A DNA stretch of 46,305 nucleotides from Chitinophaga pinensis (lineage in GTDB: Bacteria > Bacteroidota > Bacteroidia > Chitinophagales > LD1): positions 1 to 46,305 of the forward strand of contig CAMBIM010000003.1 in the NCBI GenBank assembly GCA_945867505.1, in the 5' to 3' direction. Under the pieces are notes generated by a model, which was not told the DNA's origin, did not search any database, and saw nothing but the letters and a program-made list of their open reading frames with translations. This document shows positions 28,242-38,308 of this stretch, one piece after another. Position 1 is the first letter of the stretch; each line of letters starts with the position of its first letter. The position numbers and the translations under genes are program-made.

Positions 28242-30701
28242 TTATCTGGCTAAACTACTTTGAACTTTTGTTTCATCGGAGAAATATTTTTTTCCTGCCA
28301 CGGTTGAAGCCAAAGTGGTGAACAGAATTATAGTAACAGAACTAACCGGCATTAGCACCGCAGCAACCAAAGGACTCATAGTTCCCTGCACCGCGAAGAA
28401 CATACCCAGAACATTATAGCAAAGCGAAATCACAAAACTTGCTTTAATGATGTTTACTCCGGCTTTGGAATAATTCAACAACGTTTCAATTTTATCAAAC
28501 TGCGATGAATCAATAATACCATCGCAAGCCGGAGAAAAATTATTTACATCATCGCTAATGGCAAGGCCAACCTCTGCCTGTTTCAATGCACCGGCATCGT
28601 TTAATCCATCGCCAACCATCATTACACTTTTGCCCGATGATTGTATCTTCTTTATCACATTTAGTTTATCAGCGGGTTGCTGATGAAATACAAGATTCTT
28701 TTCTTTGACATATTGCGAAAGGAAATTCTTTTCAGCATCATTATCGCCACTTACCACATACGTTTCAAACCGCGAGCGAAGCTTATTCATCAACTTACCA
28801 AAGCCTTTTCGGTATTCGTTCTTTACTAAAAAGAAACCGCGCACTTTGCCGTTAATGCCTACATAAACTTTTGAAGCGTGACGAAAATCCGAAATATGAG
28901 AGCCATCGGTGTTCACTTCACCGCATAAAAATTTCTTAGAGCCAATACGAACACAGTTTTCATCTACCCAACCTTCAATTCCTTTTCCTTCCTCCTCTTT
29001 GAAATCTTCGGTGGTAATAACTTTAACTCCCTTCAAATGCTCATATACTTTCTTACTCAACGGATGGGAGGAATGATAAACAAGAGATTTAACCAGTTGG
29101 ATTTCATAATCTGAAAGGCTAATCTTGTCTGTTGTCTGATATTCGATTTTCGCATTCTTAGTATTCGTCAGCGTTCCGGTTTTGTCAAATACAATCGAAT
29201 TTATTTGAGCCAGCTTTTCAATGGTGATGGCATTTTTTAAATAAATTTTATTTCTGCCGAGTATTCGTAAGATATTTCCAAGTGTAAATGGAGAAGATAA
29301 GGCAAGAGCGCAGGGGCAGGTGATAATAAGCAATGATGTAAATGCGTTGAGTGCTTTGTGTAAATCTTTGTTCCACCAATATGCTGAGGCGATAAAGGCA
29401 ATAGCTATTACGATAGGAGTGAACCAGTTGCTCACTTGGGTTGCCAAGGATGTGATGTTATCTTTTCCCTCTTTAGTAAAAGCAGAATCGTTCCAAAGTT
29501 GTGTGAGGTAACTGTGCGAAACATCTTTCATTACATCTAATTCAATGGCTCCGCCTAACTGCTTGCCACCGGCATAAATTAAGTCGCCACTGTTTTTAGT
29601 AATAGGCGTTGCTTCACCTGTTACAAAGCTATAGTCAATATTTCCTTTGCCCTTTATCAGTACTGAATCAGCAGGAATCAATTCCATGTTGCGCACTAAC
29701 ATTCTATCACCTAAACGAACATTGGTAAGCGGAATGGTAGTTTCGTTTCCGTTGTTGATAGTAGTAACCGCCACCGGGAAATACGATTTGTAATCGCGCT
29801 CAAACGAAAGTGTATCGTAAGTTCTGTTTTGAAACAATCTTCCAATCAACATCAGCATCACCAAACTAGCCATGGTATCGAAATAACCGCCACCAGAGTG
29901 AGAAAATATTTCGTAACTGCTTCTGATAAACATAGCCAGAATGCCAAGCACAATAGGGAAATCCATATTGAGTGCCTTTTGTTTCATTGCGCTCCAAGCC
30001 GAAACAAAAAACTCTTGGGCACAATAAAACAGAATGGGAAGAGCAAGACCAAAATTCAAATACCCAAAGAATTTGCGAAGTGGAGTTTCGGTTAATGCAT
30101 CTATTCCTAAGTATTCAGGAAAAGACAGCAGCATGATATTGCCAAAGCAGAAAAATGCAACACCTATTTTTAAATAGTATTTGCGTAAGTGATGTTGTTT
30201 TTCTTTACGCGTTAAATCGTTGAGATTGATGTGCGGATCATATCCAAGCGAAGCCAGCGTTTCTACAACCTGCCGTAGATTCAGTTTAGAATTATCGAAA
30301 GTGATGTGCACTTCGCGTTTCAAAAAGTTGACGTTGCTACGCTTTATACCATCTTTTATTTTAAAAAGATTCTCCAACAGGAATATGCACGAGCTACAAT
30401 GAATTTGCGGCATGTAAAACGTAACTGTAGAAATATTTCCATCTTTAAACTGAATCAATTGTTCGGCAACCTGTTCATCTTCCAAGTAAGCAAACTTCTT
30501 GGCATTCACTTGTTTGCTGAATGAACTGCCAGGCGAGGCATTCATATCATAATAGCTACACAAATTGTTCTCATCCAAAATTTCGAAAACAGTTTTGCAG
30601 CCGTTGCAGCAGAACTTATGTTGATGAGCAACAATGCTACCATCGCAGCTTTCGCCACAATGGTAGCAAGTTAAAGATTCTTTATCCTTTACTGCGTTCA
30701 T
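28242..30701 (-). CDS. ccoI: heavy-metal translocating P-type ATPase, CcoI/FixI-like
   Basis: N-terminal CYHCGESC/CCNGCKTVFEIL metal-binding domain, HCSSCIFLLENL HMA motif, TCPCALALSSP, DKTGTLTNT, MVGDGLNDAGALKQAEVGLAI. Confidence 0.92.
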   Translation of the reverse strand: MNAVKDKESLTCYHCGESCDGSIVAHQHKFCCNGCKTVFEILDENNLCSYYDMNASPGSSFSKQVNAKKFAYLEDEQVAEQLIQFKDGNISTVTFYMPQIHCSSCIFLLENLFKIKDGIKRSNVNFLKREVHITFDNSKLNLRQVVETLASLGYDPHINLNDLTRKEKQHHLRKYYLKIGVAFFCFGNIMLLSFPEYLGIDALTETPLRKFFGYLNFGLALPILFYCAQEFFVSAWSAMKQKALNMDFPIVLGILAMFIRSSYEIFSHSGGGYFDTMASLVMLMLIGRLFQNRTYDTLSFERDYKSYFPVAVTTINNGNETTIPLTNVRLGDRMLVRNMELIPADSVLIKGKGNIDYSFVTGEATPITKNSGDLIYAGGKQLGGAIELDVMKDVSHSYLTQLWNDSAFTKEGKDNITSLATQVSNWFTPIVIAIAFIASAYWWNKDLHKALNAFTSLLIITCPCALALSSPFTLGNILRILGRNKIYLKNAITIEKLAQINSIVFDKTGTLTNTKNAKIEYQTTDKISLSDYEIQLVKSLVYHSSHPLSKKVYEHLKGVKVITTEDFKEEEGKGIEGWVDENCVRIGSKKFLCGEVNTDGSHISDFRHASKVYVGINGKVRGFFLVKNEYRKGFGKLMNKLRSRFETYVVSGDNDAEKNFLSQYVKEKNLVFHQQPADKLNVIKKIQSSGKSVMMVGDGLNDAGALKQAEVGLAISDDVNNFSPACDGIIDSSQFDKIETLLNYSKAGVNIIKASFVISLCYNVLGMFFAVQGTMSPLVAAVLMPVSSVTIILFTTLASTVAGKKYFSDETKVQSSLAR

Positions 30702-30740
30702 TGCAGATTATTTTTAAAACACAGTTCCAGGAATGGTAAA

Positions 30741-30947
30741 TTACAAATGAATTTCCTTATCGGAGTTTGTGCTGATGCCAAACATGGCGTAAAGCGGACA
30801 CCACATAACTACCGAAGTAGCCAAAAAAATGGTGGTAGGAATTACCCATAGCCAAGCATAACCGCCTGCTAAAATGGCATAACAAATAGATACAATAAAG
30901 AGAAGAATTCTGAACCAGCCATCAAAGGCACCAACATTTACTTTCAT
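30741..30947 (-). CDS. DUF2892/YgaP-type small transmembrane protein
   Basis: MKVNVGAFDGWFRILLFIVSICYAILAGGYAWLWVIPTTIFLATSVVMWCPLYAMFGIST; internal ATG at 30947 preferred. Confidence 0.82.
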   Translation of the reverse strand: MKVNVGAFDGWFRILLFIVSICYAILAGGYAWLWVIPTTIFLATSVVMWCPLYAMFGISTNSDKEIHL

Positions 30948-31196
30948 AATTATCGTTTTAGGATTTAAAAATTGATGGCGCAAAGGTTATTTGCGTGTAG
31001 CGCATAGTCAATGATTTTTCTCAAATATGGATATGATTCAAGTCACTACATCATGTAAAGTTTATTAGGAAGCAGATGCTTTACCTGCCTTTTTGCATGG
31101 TGTTTTTTTGTTTTCTAAGACTATCCTGTTTCATTTGTAGCTAAAGTTTTTTTCGCGCGGCTTTTGTGTTTTTAGTCGGGCTCACAAAATATTTTA

Positions 31197-31787
31197 ATGC
31201 TTTTCCTCATCGCTTTCTCACTTGGTTTTATCGGCTATCTGCCTTTAGGTAATATCAACCTGACGGTAGTGCAAATGAGCGTGAGCGAAGAAAAACGCAA
31301 ATGGCAGGCGTTCATTCTTTTTGCAGCCATCATGGAGTTTATCTACTGCTTTGGTTGTTTGTATGGTATGCAAATGCTGTTAAAACAACCACAATTGATT
31401 AACGCATTGAGCTGGAGTGCAGTAGCAATTTTCTTCGCGCTTGGTCTTTTTAGCATTTTACACAAACCCGATTCCGCACATTCTTCTGGTGTAAAGCGCG
31501 GAATGCTCATTGCCATTTTCAATCCATTGCAAGTGCCTTTTTGGTTGGTATGGGGAGTATATGTAATGCAAAACGGCTGGGTAAAAAGCGAAGTGCCTTC
31601 TATTGCTCTGTTCAGTTTTGTTTGCTCGGTAGGAACAATTGCCGTACTATACATGTATGCCGTGGCCGGTAAAAAAGTAGTAGAGAAATTAAATGTGAAT
31701 AAAATTTTGCTTAGCAGGTTCATAGGCTCACTGCTAATAATACTTGCCATTTATCAGGCAGTAAAGTTGCTAACGCATCACTCGTAG
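31197..31787 (+). CDS. LysE-family transporter
   Basis: SLGFIGYLPLGNINLTVVQMSV..., FNPLQVPFWLVWGVYVM; multi-TM. Confidence 0.8.
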   Translation: MLFLIAFSLGFIGYLPLGNINLTVVQMSVSEEKRKWQAFILFAAIMEFIYCFGCLYGMQMLLKQPQLINALSWSAVAIFFALGLFSILHKPDSAHSSGVKRGMLIAIFNPLQVPFWLVWGVYVMQNGWVKSEVPSIALFSFVCSVGTIAVLYMYAVAGKKVVEKLNVNKILLSRFIGSLLIILAIYQAVKLLTHHS

Positions 31788-33013
31788 CGCAAAGCCTCCA
31801 CCGGGTCAAGGTCCGCAGCTTTAATAGCAGGATAAATGCCGGCAGCAAGTCCAACAATAAAAGTGAATATCCAACCGCCAAACACCCACACATAAGGAAA
31901 TATAAAACCCGAATCAAGAAACAGACCTACCATGTTTCCCATGGCAATACCGAGAATGATTCCTAAAACTCCTCCTATTTGGCAAATAACAATAGCCTCG
32001 GTAAGAAATTGAATACGGATAGTTTGTTTGTTAGCACCCAGTGCTTTGCTAATACCGATTTCGCGCGTTCGTTCGTTTACACTTACCAGCATAATATTCA
32101 TTAATCCTATACCTGCACCAATCAGGGTAAGAATACCAATAACTATTGTCGCAATTTTTATGTATTGCATTTGGTCAAGAATCTGGTCGGCAAGTCGTTC
32201 GCTTTTGGCTATATCAAAATCGTTTTCATCGCTTACTCTCAAGTTTCTTACCCCGCGCAACACACCGGTAGCTTCATCAATAGCCATATCCAACTCTGTG
32301 GCATTAGTAACCATTATATTCAATAGGTACGAATTAGAATTATCCGGAAAACTCCACCGGGCATTCTGCACTGGTATCATTGCTTGGTTATCGGTAGCAA
32401 TTTGGCTTGCACCTTTAGAGGCAAGAATACCCGCCACTTTAAATTTTTTGCTACCAATGCTTACCAGTCTTCCAATCACCGTATCATAAGGGTTAAAAAT
32501 TTTTGCCACCACATCTCTGCCCAATAAAATCACATCGCTTCCGCTTTCAATTTCTGTTTTCGAAAAATTTCTTCCTTCCGAAATATTCTGTCCGCTTACT
32601 TTCAAATAGTTTTCGTCAATGCCAATCACCTTTACGTTCGGGTTGGTTTTCTTCGATTCGTTTTTGACTATCGCAATATTGTTCGCAATGTTCGATACCG
32701 ATACTTCTGCCGGGTAATGAAAATTCTTTTTAAAACTATTGGCTTGCTGAATAGTAATAGGCGGGTTCTCCGATTTGCGATGTCTGCGCGGGCCACCAAT
32801 TTTTTTTACACTGCCCTCATTAGTTACCGAAAAAGTATTGGAACCCATTTCGGTAAAACTCGAAAGCATTTTTGTTTTAATGCCTTCGGTGGCAGTTAAG
32901 ATGCCGATTAGCGCAGTTATGCCGAACATTATAATAGAAAGCGTAAGCACCGTGCGCAAAATATTAGCGCGTATGGCGCGCAGAGCAAGTTTTATTTGTT
33001 CGGTCAGGTTCAC
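31778..33013 (-). CDS. ABC transporter permease (MacB/FtsX family)
   Basis: N-terminal TM plus MacB periplasmic core; C-terminal GLMNIMLVSVNERTREIGISKALGANKQTIRIQFLTEAI and YPAIKAADLDPVEALRYE. Confidence 0.94.
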   Translation of the reverse strand: MNLTEQIKLALRAIRANILRTVLTLSIIMFGITALIGILTATEGIKTKMLSSFTEMGSNTFSVTNEGSVKKIGGPRRHRKSENPPITIQQANSFKKNFHYPAEVSVSNIANNIAIVKNESKKTNPNVKVIGIDENYLKVSGQNISEGRNFSKTEIESGSDVILLGRDVVAKIFNPYDTVIGRLVSIGSKKFKVAGILASKGASQIATDNQAMIPVQNARWSFPDNSNSYLLNIMVTNATELDMAIDEATGVLRGVRNLRVSDENDFDIAKSERLADQILDQMQYIKIATIVIGILTLIGAGIGLMNIMLVSVNERTREIGISKALGANKQTIRIQFLTEAIVICQIGGVLGIILGIAMGNMVGLFLDSGFIFPYVWVFGGWIFTFIVGLAAGIYPAIKAADLDPVEALRYE

Positions 33014-33064
33014 GGTGCTAACTTATGTAAAAGATAAAACTTCGGAAATCTATATTTGCCCCTA

Positions 33065-35242
33065 ATGGACAATTACGAATTTGAATTAGCCGAACAATTT
33101 GCCCTGCAAACCAACAAGCACTTTTTCTTAACCGGTAAAGCCGGTTCAGGTAAAACAACCTTGCTGCGGCAAATTGCCAAGCAAACCACCAAAAATTTTG
33201 TGGTAGTAGCACCCACCGGGGTTGCCGCAATCAATGCCGGTGGTGTAACCATTCATTCGCAATTCAACCTGCCGCTTTCCTCCTTCATCCCAACCAGCGA
33301 TTCGGTCAATCTAAACCTGGTCACCAACCGCAGAGCCTTAATGGAACACATGCAGTTTCGTAAAGAAAAACGCAAAGTCCTTCAGGAAATGGAATTGCTG
33401 ATTGTAGATGAAATAAGTATGGTGCGTGCCGATATTTTAGATGCCATAGACTTCGTCATGCGCAAAGTGCGCAGGCGCGAAAAGCCTTTTGGCGGTGTGC
33501 AGGTCATGCTCATTGGCGATATGCACCAACTGCCGCCCGTAGTTAAAGAACCCGAATGGGCAATTCTAAAAAACTATTACGCCAGCCCCTACTTCTTCGA
33601 TTCTTTAGTTTGGAAACAATTAGATGCTGCCGAAATTGAACTGAAGAAGATTTACCGCCAAAGCGATGCGCGTTTTGTCCGTTTGCTCAACAATATTCGT
33701 CATCAGCAATTAGATGAAGATGATTATGAAGAACTGAAGAAACGATACAACCCCGGCTTTCGCCCTACCGAAGAAGGATACATCTTGCTCGCAACGCACA
33801 ACAACAAAGCCAATGCAGTAAACGAGACAGAGTTGAAGAAGCTCGAAGGTCGCCCTTATGCTTTTGAAGCCGACATTACTGGCGATTTCCCCGAGCATAT
33901 TTATCCTTGCGAAAAATACTTACAACTCCGCGAAGGCGCGCAGGTAATGTTTACCCGCAACGATGCCGCAGATGGAAAATACTTTAACGGCAAACTGGCT
34001 ACCGTTAAAAAACTCAACTACGAAAATATTACCGTTACCTTTCAAAGCAACAACGAAGATTTTGTATTGAAAAAAGAAGTTTGGGAAAACGTTTCTTACA
34101 CCGTTGACCAATCGAAAGACAAAATCAACAAAGATGTTATTGGCACATTCAGTCAATATCCGTTACGCTTGGCTTGGGCAATCACCATCCACAAAAGCCA
34201 GGGCTTAACTTTCGATAAAGTAATTATTGATGCCGGAAACTCTTTTGCTGCCGGTCAGGTTTATGTTGCCTTATCGCGTTGCAGAACTTTAGATGGTATT
34301 GTATTGCACTCCCTCATTACCCAAAACTCATTGCACGGAGATGAAAAGATTGTGCAGTTCAGCGAAGCACATCATGGCGAGCGCGAGCTGGAAGAACAAT
34401 TGAACGGTGCTAAACGCGAATACGCAAACGACCAACTGAAAAAGCTTTTCGATTTCAATAAACTGCGCGAGCGCGTTGGCGATTGGAAAGATTTATTGTT
34501 CGAAAAGGATTTCCCCGAAAAAGAAAAATCACTCACGCTTTTCGACAATGTAGCTTCAAGAATTGAAACCATAGTTTCTACTGCCGAAAAATTTGAATCG
34601 CAATTAGAAAGATTGTTAGCAGATTACAACAATCATCAACAAAACAAATCCGCCCTGCACGAGCGCAGCGCAAAGGCCATTGAATACTTTACCGAGAATA
34701 TTTTCAATACCCTCATTACGCCCATGCACGCGCACATTACCGAAATGGCCTACAAAAGCAAGGTGAAGAAATACATGCAGCAAGCGCAGTTGGTGCAGGA
34801 TAATTTCTGGAGTAAAGTAAACCAGCTTTACAGTGCGCGGTTTATGGACGAAAAACTTTATACTGGTGAAGTAAAATATAGTAAAGACAAACTGGTTACA
34901 GTTGCTACATCCAACACTTCCGGCAAAAAAGAAAAGGGGGGGACGTTTCAAGATACACTTGACCTGTATCGCAAAGGAGTTTCGATTGCAGAAATTGCTT
35001 CGGTGCGAGGCTTAACTACCGGCACTATTAAAAGCCACTTTGCCAAATGGATTTTAAGTGGCGATATGAACATACACGATGTGTTGCCTAAAGAAACCAT
35101 TAACCCCATAGAACAGTTTCTGACAAAAAGTAAAACCTACGAAGCTAATGCCGTACGTGCCGAATTTGGCGACAAATTCGATTATGGCGATATACGAATG
35201 GTGGTGAATCATTTGCTGAACCAAAAGCAAAAAGAAGACTAA
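33065..35242 (+). CDS. Pif1/RecD-like AAA helicase with C-terminal helix-turn-helix region
   Basis: FFLTGKAGSGKTTLLRQIAKQT, VVAPTGVAAINAGGVTIHSQF, LLIVDEISMVRADILDAID, WAITIHKSQGLTFDKVIID, YVALSRCRTLDGIVL. C-terminal LYRKGVSIAEIASVRGLTTGTIKSHFAKWI. ATG at 33065 preferred over the listed TTG at 33056. Confidence 0.94.
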   Translation: MDNYEFELAEQFALQTNKHFFLTGKAGSGKTTLLRQIAKQTTKNFVVVAPTGVAAINAGGVTIHSQFNLPLSSFIPTSDSVNLNLVTNRRALMEHMQFRKEKRKVLQEMELLIVDEISMVRADILDAIDFVMRKVRRREKPFGGVQVMLIGDMHQLPPVVKEPEWAILKNYYASPYFFDSLVWKQLDAAEIELKKIYRQSDARFVRLLNNIRHQQLDEDDYEELKKRYNPGFRPTEEGYILLATHNNKANAVNETELKKLEGRPYAFEADITGDFPEHIYPCEKYLQLREGAQVMFTRNDAADGKYFNGKLATVKKLNYENITVTFQSNNEDFVLKKEVWENVSYTVDQSKDKINKDVIGTFSQYPLRLAWAITIHKSQGLTFDKVIIDAGNSFAAGQVYVALSRCRTLDGIVLHSLITQNSLHGDEKIVQFSEAHHGERELEEQLNGAKREYANDQLKKLFDFNKLRERVGDWKDLLFEKDFPEKEKSLTLFDNVASRIETIVSTAEKFESQLERLLADYNNHQQNKSALHERSAKAIEYFTENIFNTLITPMHAHITEMAYKSKVKKYMQQAQLVQDNFWSKVNQLYSARFMDEKLYTGEVKYSKDKLVTVATSNTSGKKEKGGTFQDTLDLYRKGVSIAEIASVRGLTTGTIKSHFAKWILSGDMNIHDVLPKETINPIEQFLTKSKTYEANAVRAEFGDKFDYGDIRMVVNHLLNQKQKED

Positions 35243-35260
35243 GCGAATATTCGCTTAGTC
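35237..35260. terminator. perfect palindrome overlapping the helicase stop codon
   Basis: GACTAAGCGAATATTCGCTTAGTC followed by CTTTTCCTTT; the TAA stop (35240-35242) lies in the left arm. Confidence 0.75.
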
Positions 35261-35358
35261 CTTTTCCTTTGTGGCAAAACCTGCTACATTCGCGCCCGCA
35301 AACAACAGTGATACTGTTGAGTCTAAAATCTGAATTCTAAAATCTAAAATTCTAAAGA

Positions 35359-37626
35359 ATGGCCTACGACATTGAGATGATTAAAAAGGTTTACGCAGAG
35401 CTTCCTTCAAAAATTGCTGCTGCACGTAAAGTGTTAAGCCGTCCTTTAACGCTTACTGAAAAGATTCTTTACTCGCATTTACACGCGTCTCAAAAGTTAG
35501 AAGACTTTAAACGCGGAGGTTCTTATGTTGATTTTGCACCGGATAGAGTAGCCATGCAGGATGCTACTGCTCAAATGGCTTTGTTACAGTTTATGCAAGC
35601 CGGTCGCCCGAAGGTAGCGGTTCCTTCTACCGTTCACTGCGACCACTTAATTACTGCAAAGGATGGTTCTAAGACTGATTTGGCGGCTGCTACTTCAGGC
35701 AATAAAGAGGTATATGATTTCTTGGCTTCTGTTTCTAATAAATATGGCTTAGGTTTCTGGAAACCAGGTGCTGGTATTATTCATCAGATTGTTTTAGAGA
35801 ACTATGCTTTCCCCGGTGGAATGATGATTGGAACAGACTCGCACACAGTAAACGCAGGCGGTCTTGGTATGGTGGCGATTGGAGTGGGCGGTGCTGACGC
35901 TTGCGATGTAATGGCAGGGTTAGCTTGGGAATTAAAACAACCTAAGTTGATAGGAGTGAAGCTAACTGGTAAGTTGAATGGCTGGGCATCTCCTAAAGAT
36001 GTAATTTTGAAAGTAGCGGGTATCTTAACCGTAAAAGGTGGAACTGGTGCAATCGTTGAATATTTTGGCGAAGGCGCGGTGAACATGAGCTGCACCGGTA
36101 AGGGAACTATCTGCAACATGGGTGCGGAGATTGGTGCTACTACTTCAACTTTCGGGTATGATGAAAGCATGAGCCGCTACTTAAGTGCAACTGGTCGTGC
36201 TGATGTGGCTGCTGCGGCTGATTTAGTAAAAGAACATTTGACAGGCGATGTAGAAGTTTACGCTTCTCCTGAAAAATATTTCGACCAGGTTATTGAAATT
36301 GATTTAACCACGTTAGAGCCATACATCAACGGTCCTTTTACACCGGATTTGGCTACGCCAATTTCTGAAATGAAAGCAGCGGCTGCGGCTAACAACTGGC
36401 CAACAAAAGTTAGCGTTGGTTTAATTGGTTCTTGCACCAACTCTTCTTACGAAGATATTTCTCGTGCCGTTTCTTTAGCTAAACAAGTGGCTGAAAAGAA
36501 TTTGAAAGCGAAAGCGGAATTCAGCATTACTCCGGGTTCAGAGCAAATACGCTTTACTATCGAACGCGATGGCTTTATTGAAACCTTCAACAAAATTGGT
36601 GCAACAGTTTACGCTAATGCCTGCGGACCTTGTATTGGTATGTGGGCGCGTCATGGTGCAGATAAACAAGAGCGCAACACTATCGTTCACTCCTTCAACC
36701 GTAACTTTGCAAAACGTCAAGATGGCAACCCAAACACTTTAGCGTTTGTGGCTTCACCAGAACTTACTACTGCATTAGCTATTGCCGGTGATTTAACTTT
36801 CAATCCGCTTACCGATACTTTAACCAACGAAGCAGGTCAGCAAGTAAAGCTTGACGCACCAACAGGTGATGAACTACCAACAAGAGGTTTTGCGGTGGAA
36901 GATGCAGGTTTTGTGGCTCCATTTGAAGATGGTAGTGGCGTAGAAGTAAAAGTTTCTCCTTCATCTGACCGCCTTCAATTACTTGCACCATTTGCAGCTT
37001 GGGAAGGAACAGATTTGAAAGGTTTGAAATTGTTGATTAAAGCAAAAGGCAAATGCACGACCGACCATATTTCTATGGCTGGCCCTTGGTTGAAATATCG
37101 CGGACATTTGGATAACATCAGCAACAACATGCTGATTGGTGCTACTAACTTCTATAACGAAAAAACAAACTCGGTAAAGAACCAGTTAACTGGCGAGTAT
37201 GGCGAAGTGCCTGCGGTACAACGTGCTTACAAAGCTGCGGGTATTGGTTCCATTGTAGTAGGTGACGAAAACTACGGTGAAGGTTCTAGCCGCGAACATG
37301 CTGCTATGGAGCCACGTTTCTTGGGGGTGCGTGCAGTGTTGGTTAAATCTTTCGCGCGTATTCACGAAACCAATTTGAAGAAACAAGGTATGTTAGGATT
37401 GACGTTTGTAAACAAAGAAGACTACAACAAAATTCAGGAAGATGATGTGGTAGCTATTCTTGGTCTTACCTCTTTTGCTCCGGGCAAAAACCTTACCTTG
37501 GAGTTAACGCACGCTAGCGGTACAGTTGAATCTTTCGAAGTAGCGCATACTTACAACGAGCAACAAGTAGAGTGGTTCAAAGCAGGTGCTGCGTTGAATA
37601 TTATCAGAGCTGCGATAGGAAAATAG
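35359..37626 (+). CDS. acnA: aconitate hydratase
   Basis: [87 protein letters not shown]. Confidence 0.95.
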   Translation: MAYDIEMIKKVYAELPSKIAAARKVLSRPLTLTEKILYSHLHASQKLEDFKRGGSYVDFAPDRVAMQDATAQMALLQFMQAGRPKVAVPSTVHCDHLITAKDGSKTDLAAATSGNKEVYDFLASVSNKYGLGFWKPGAGIIHQIVLENYAFPGGMMIGTDSHTVNAGGLGMVAIGVGGADACDVMAGLAWELKQPKLIGVKLTGKLNGWASPKDVILKVAGILTVKGGTGAIVEYFGEGAVNMSCTGKGTICNMGAEIGATTSTFGYDESMSRYLSATGRADVAAAADLVKEHLTGDVEVYASPEKYFDQVIEIDLTTLEPYINGPFTPDLATPISEMKAAAAANNWPTKVSVGLIGSCTNSSYEDISRAVSLAKQVAEKNLKAKAEFSITPGSEQIRFTIERDGFIETFNKIGATVYANACGPCIGMWARHGADKQERNTIVHSFNRNFAKRQDGNPNTLAFVASPELTTALAIAGDLTFNPLTDTLTNEAGQQVKLDAPTGDELPTRGFAVEDAGFVAPFEDGSGVEVKVSPSSDRLQLLAPFAAWEGTDLKGLKLLIKAKGKCTTDHISMAGPWLKYRGHLDNISNNMLIGATNFYNEKTNSVKNQLTGEYGEVPAVQRAYKAAGIGSIVVGDENYGEGSSREHAAMEPRFLGVRAVLVKSFARIHETNLKKQGMLGLTFVNKEDYNKIQEDDVVAILGLTSFAPGKNLTLELTHASGTVESFEVAHTYNEQQVEWFKAGAALNIIRAAIGK

Positions 37627-37648
37627 ACAACAGTCAACAGACCACAGT

Positions 37649-37692
37649 AAAAAGCAAATAGCCAAAGAATATTCTTCGGCTATTTGCTTTTT
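37649..37692. terminator. 44-nt near-perfect palindrome between convergent genes, bidirectional terminator candidate
   Basis: AAAAAGCAAATAGCCAAAGAAT / ATTCTTCGGCTATTTGCTTTTT, one mismatch, A/T tracts at both ends. Confidence 0.8.
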
Positions 37693-37727
37693 GAAACCTT
37701 CCATCGCTTAAAGCGATGGAAGGTTTC
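37693..37727. terminator. second hairpin abutting the first (17-bp arms)
   Basis: GAAACCTTCCATCGCTT a AAGCGATGGAAGGTTTC. Confidence 0.6.
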
Positions 37728-37729
37728 AA

Positions 37730-38125
37730 TTACTCCTGCCCAAATGAAACAGTTTCGTGCGTAGCGGCTCCGGTTTTAGGAATAAGAATAGTTGAACAAG
37801 CACCGTCTGTTTTGCGGATTATCCACGGATGAGTAATGAACGTTGGACAATCCCAAGAAGCGCCATCGGGTAAATCGTGGTAGGTAACTTCGTGTCCGTC
37901 ATAATCTATCCAGTTAATATGTAACTCGCGCTTGCTGTTGTTGGTAAAGGTAATGTTAATAGAGTCCAGCGAGTTTTGCGAGGCTACTCCGCCAAGCTGG
38001 TCGCAGGTTTTTTCGTAAAAAGAACCGGCTGTGTAAAAGGCTTTTACTTTAAGCAGGTCAACTACTTTTTTACAAGAGGTAGTAAGAATGGTTGCTGTGA
38101 TGACAAGAAATAAGAAACGTTTCAT
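37730..38125 (-). CDS. lipoprotein with von Hippel-Lindau beta domain-like fold
   Basis: Lipobox-type signal MKRFLFLVITATILTTSC. SINITFTNNSKRELHINWIDYDGHEVTYHDLPDGASWDCPTFITHPWIIRKTDGACSTILIPKTG follows the VHL-beta pattern (N-S...v-W-dydG....Y..L.pG.....T...HPW...). Confidence 0.75.
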   Translation of the reverse strand: MKRFLFLVITATILTTSCKKVVDLLKVKAFYTAGSFYEKTCDQLGGVASQNSLDSINITFTNNSKRELHINWIDYDGHEVTYHDLPDGASWDCPTFITHPWIIRKTDGACSTILIPKTGAATHETVSFGQE

Positions 38126-38308
38126 AATTGGGGTTGTTTTTAGTTATGCCGTAAAATAAATTCAAAATAATTTGGCAACCGAATTTGGGTAAGAAAACAT
38201 CGTTTTTGGCTTTTGGGACAGGAACTATTGTCCCTCTTTTTTTACTACGCATAAAACCTATATTTACCGCCCGACACTAACTAACATTTAATTCAAAATT
38301 CCCTGATT

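Noticed and set aside
33051-33058. TATATTTG promoter -7 box giving a leaderless helicase mRNA
   Set aside because: The box matches the Bacteroidetes TAnnTTTG pattern 6 nt before the ATG, but no convincing TTG -33 element lies at the right distance; needs start-site mapping.
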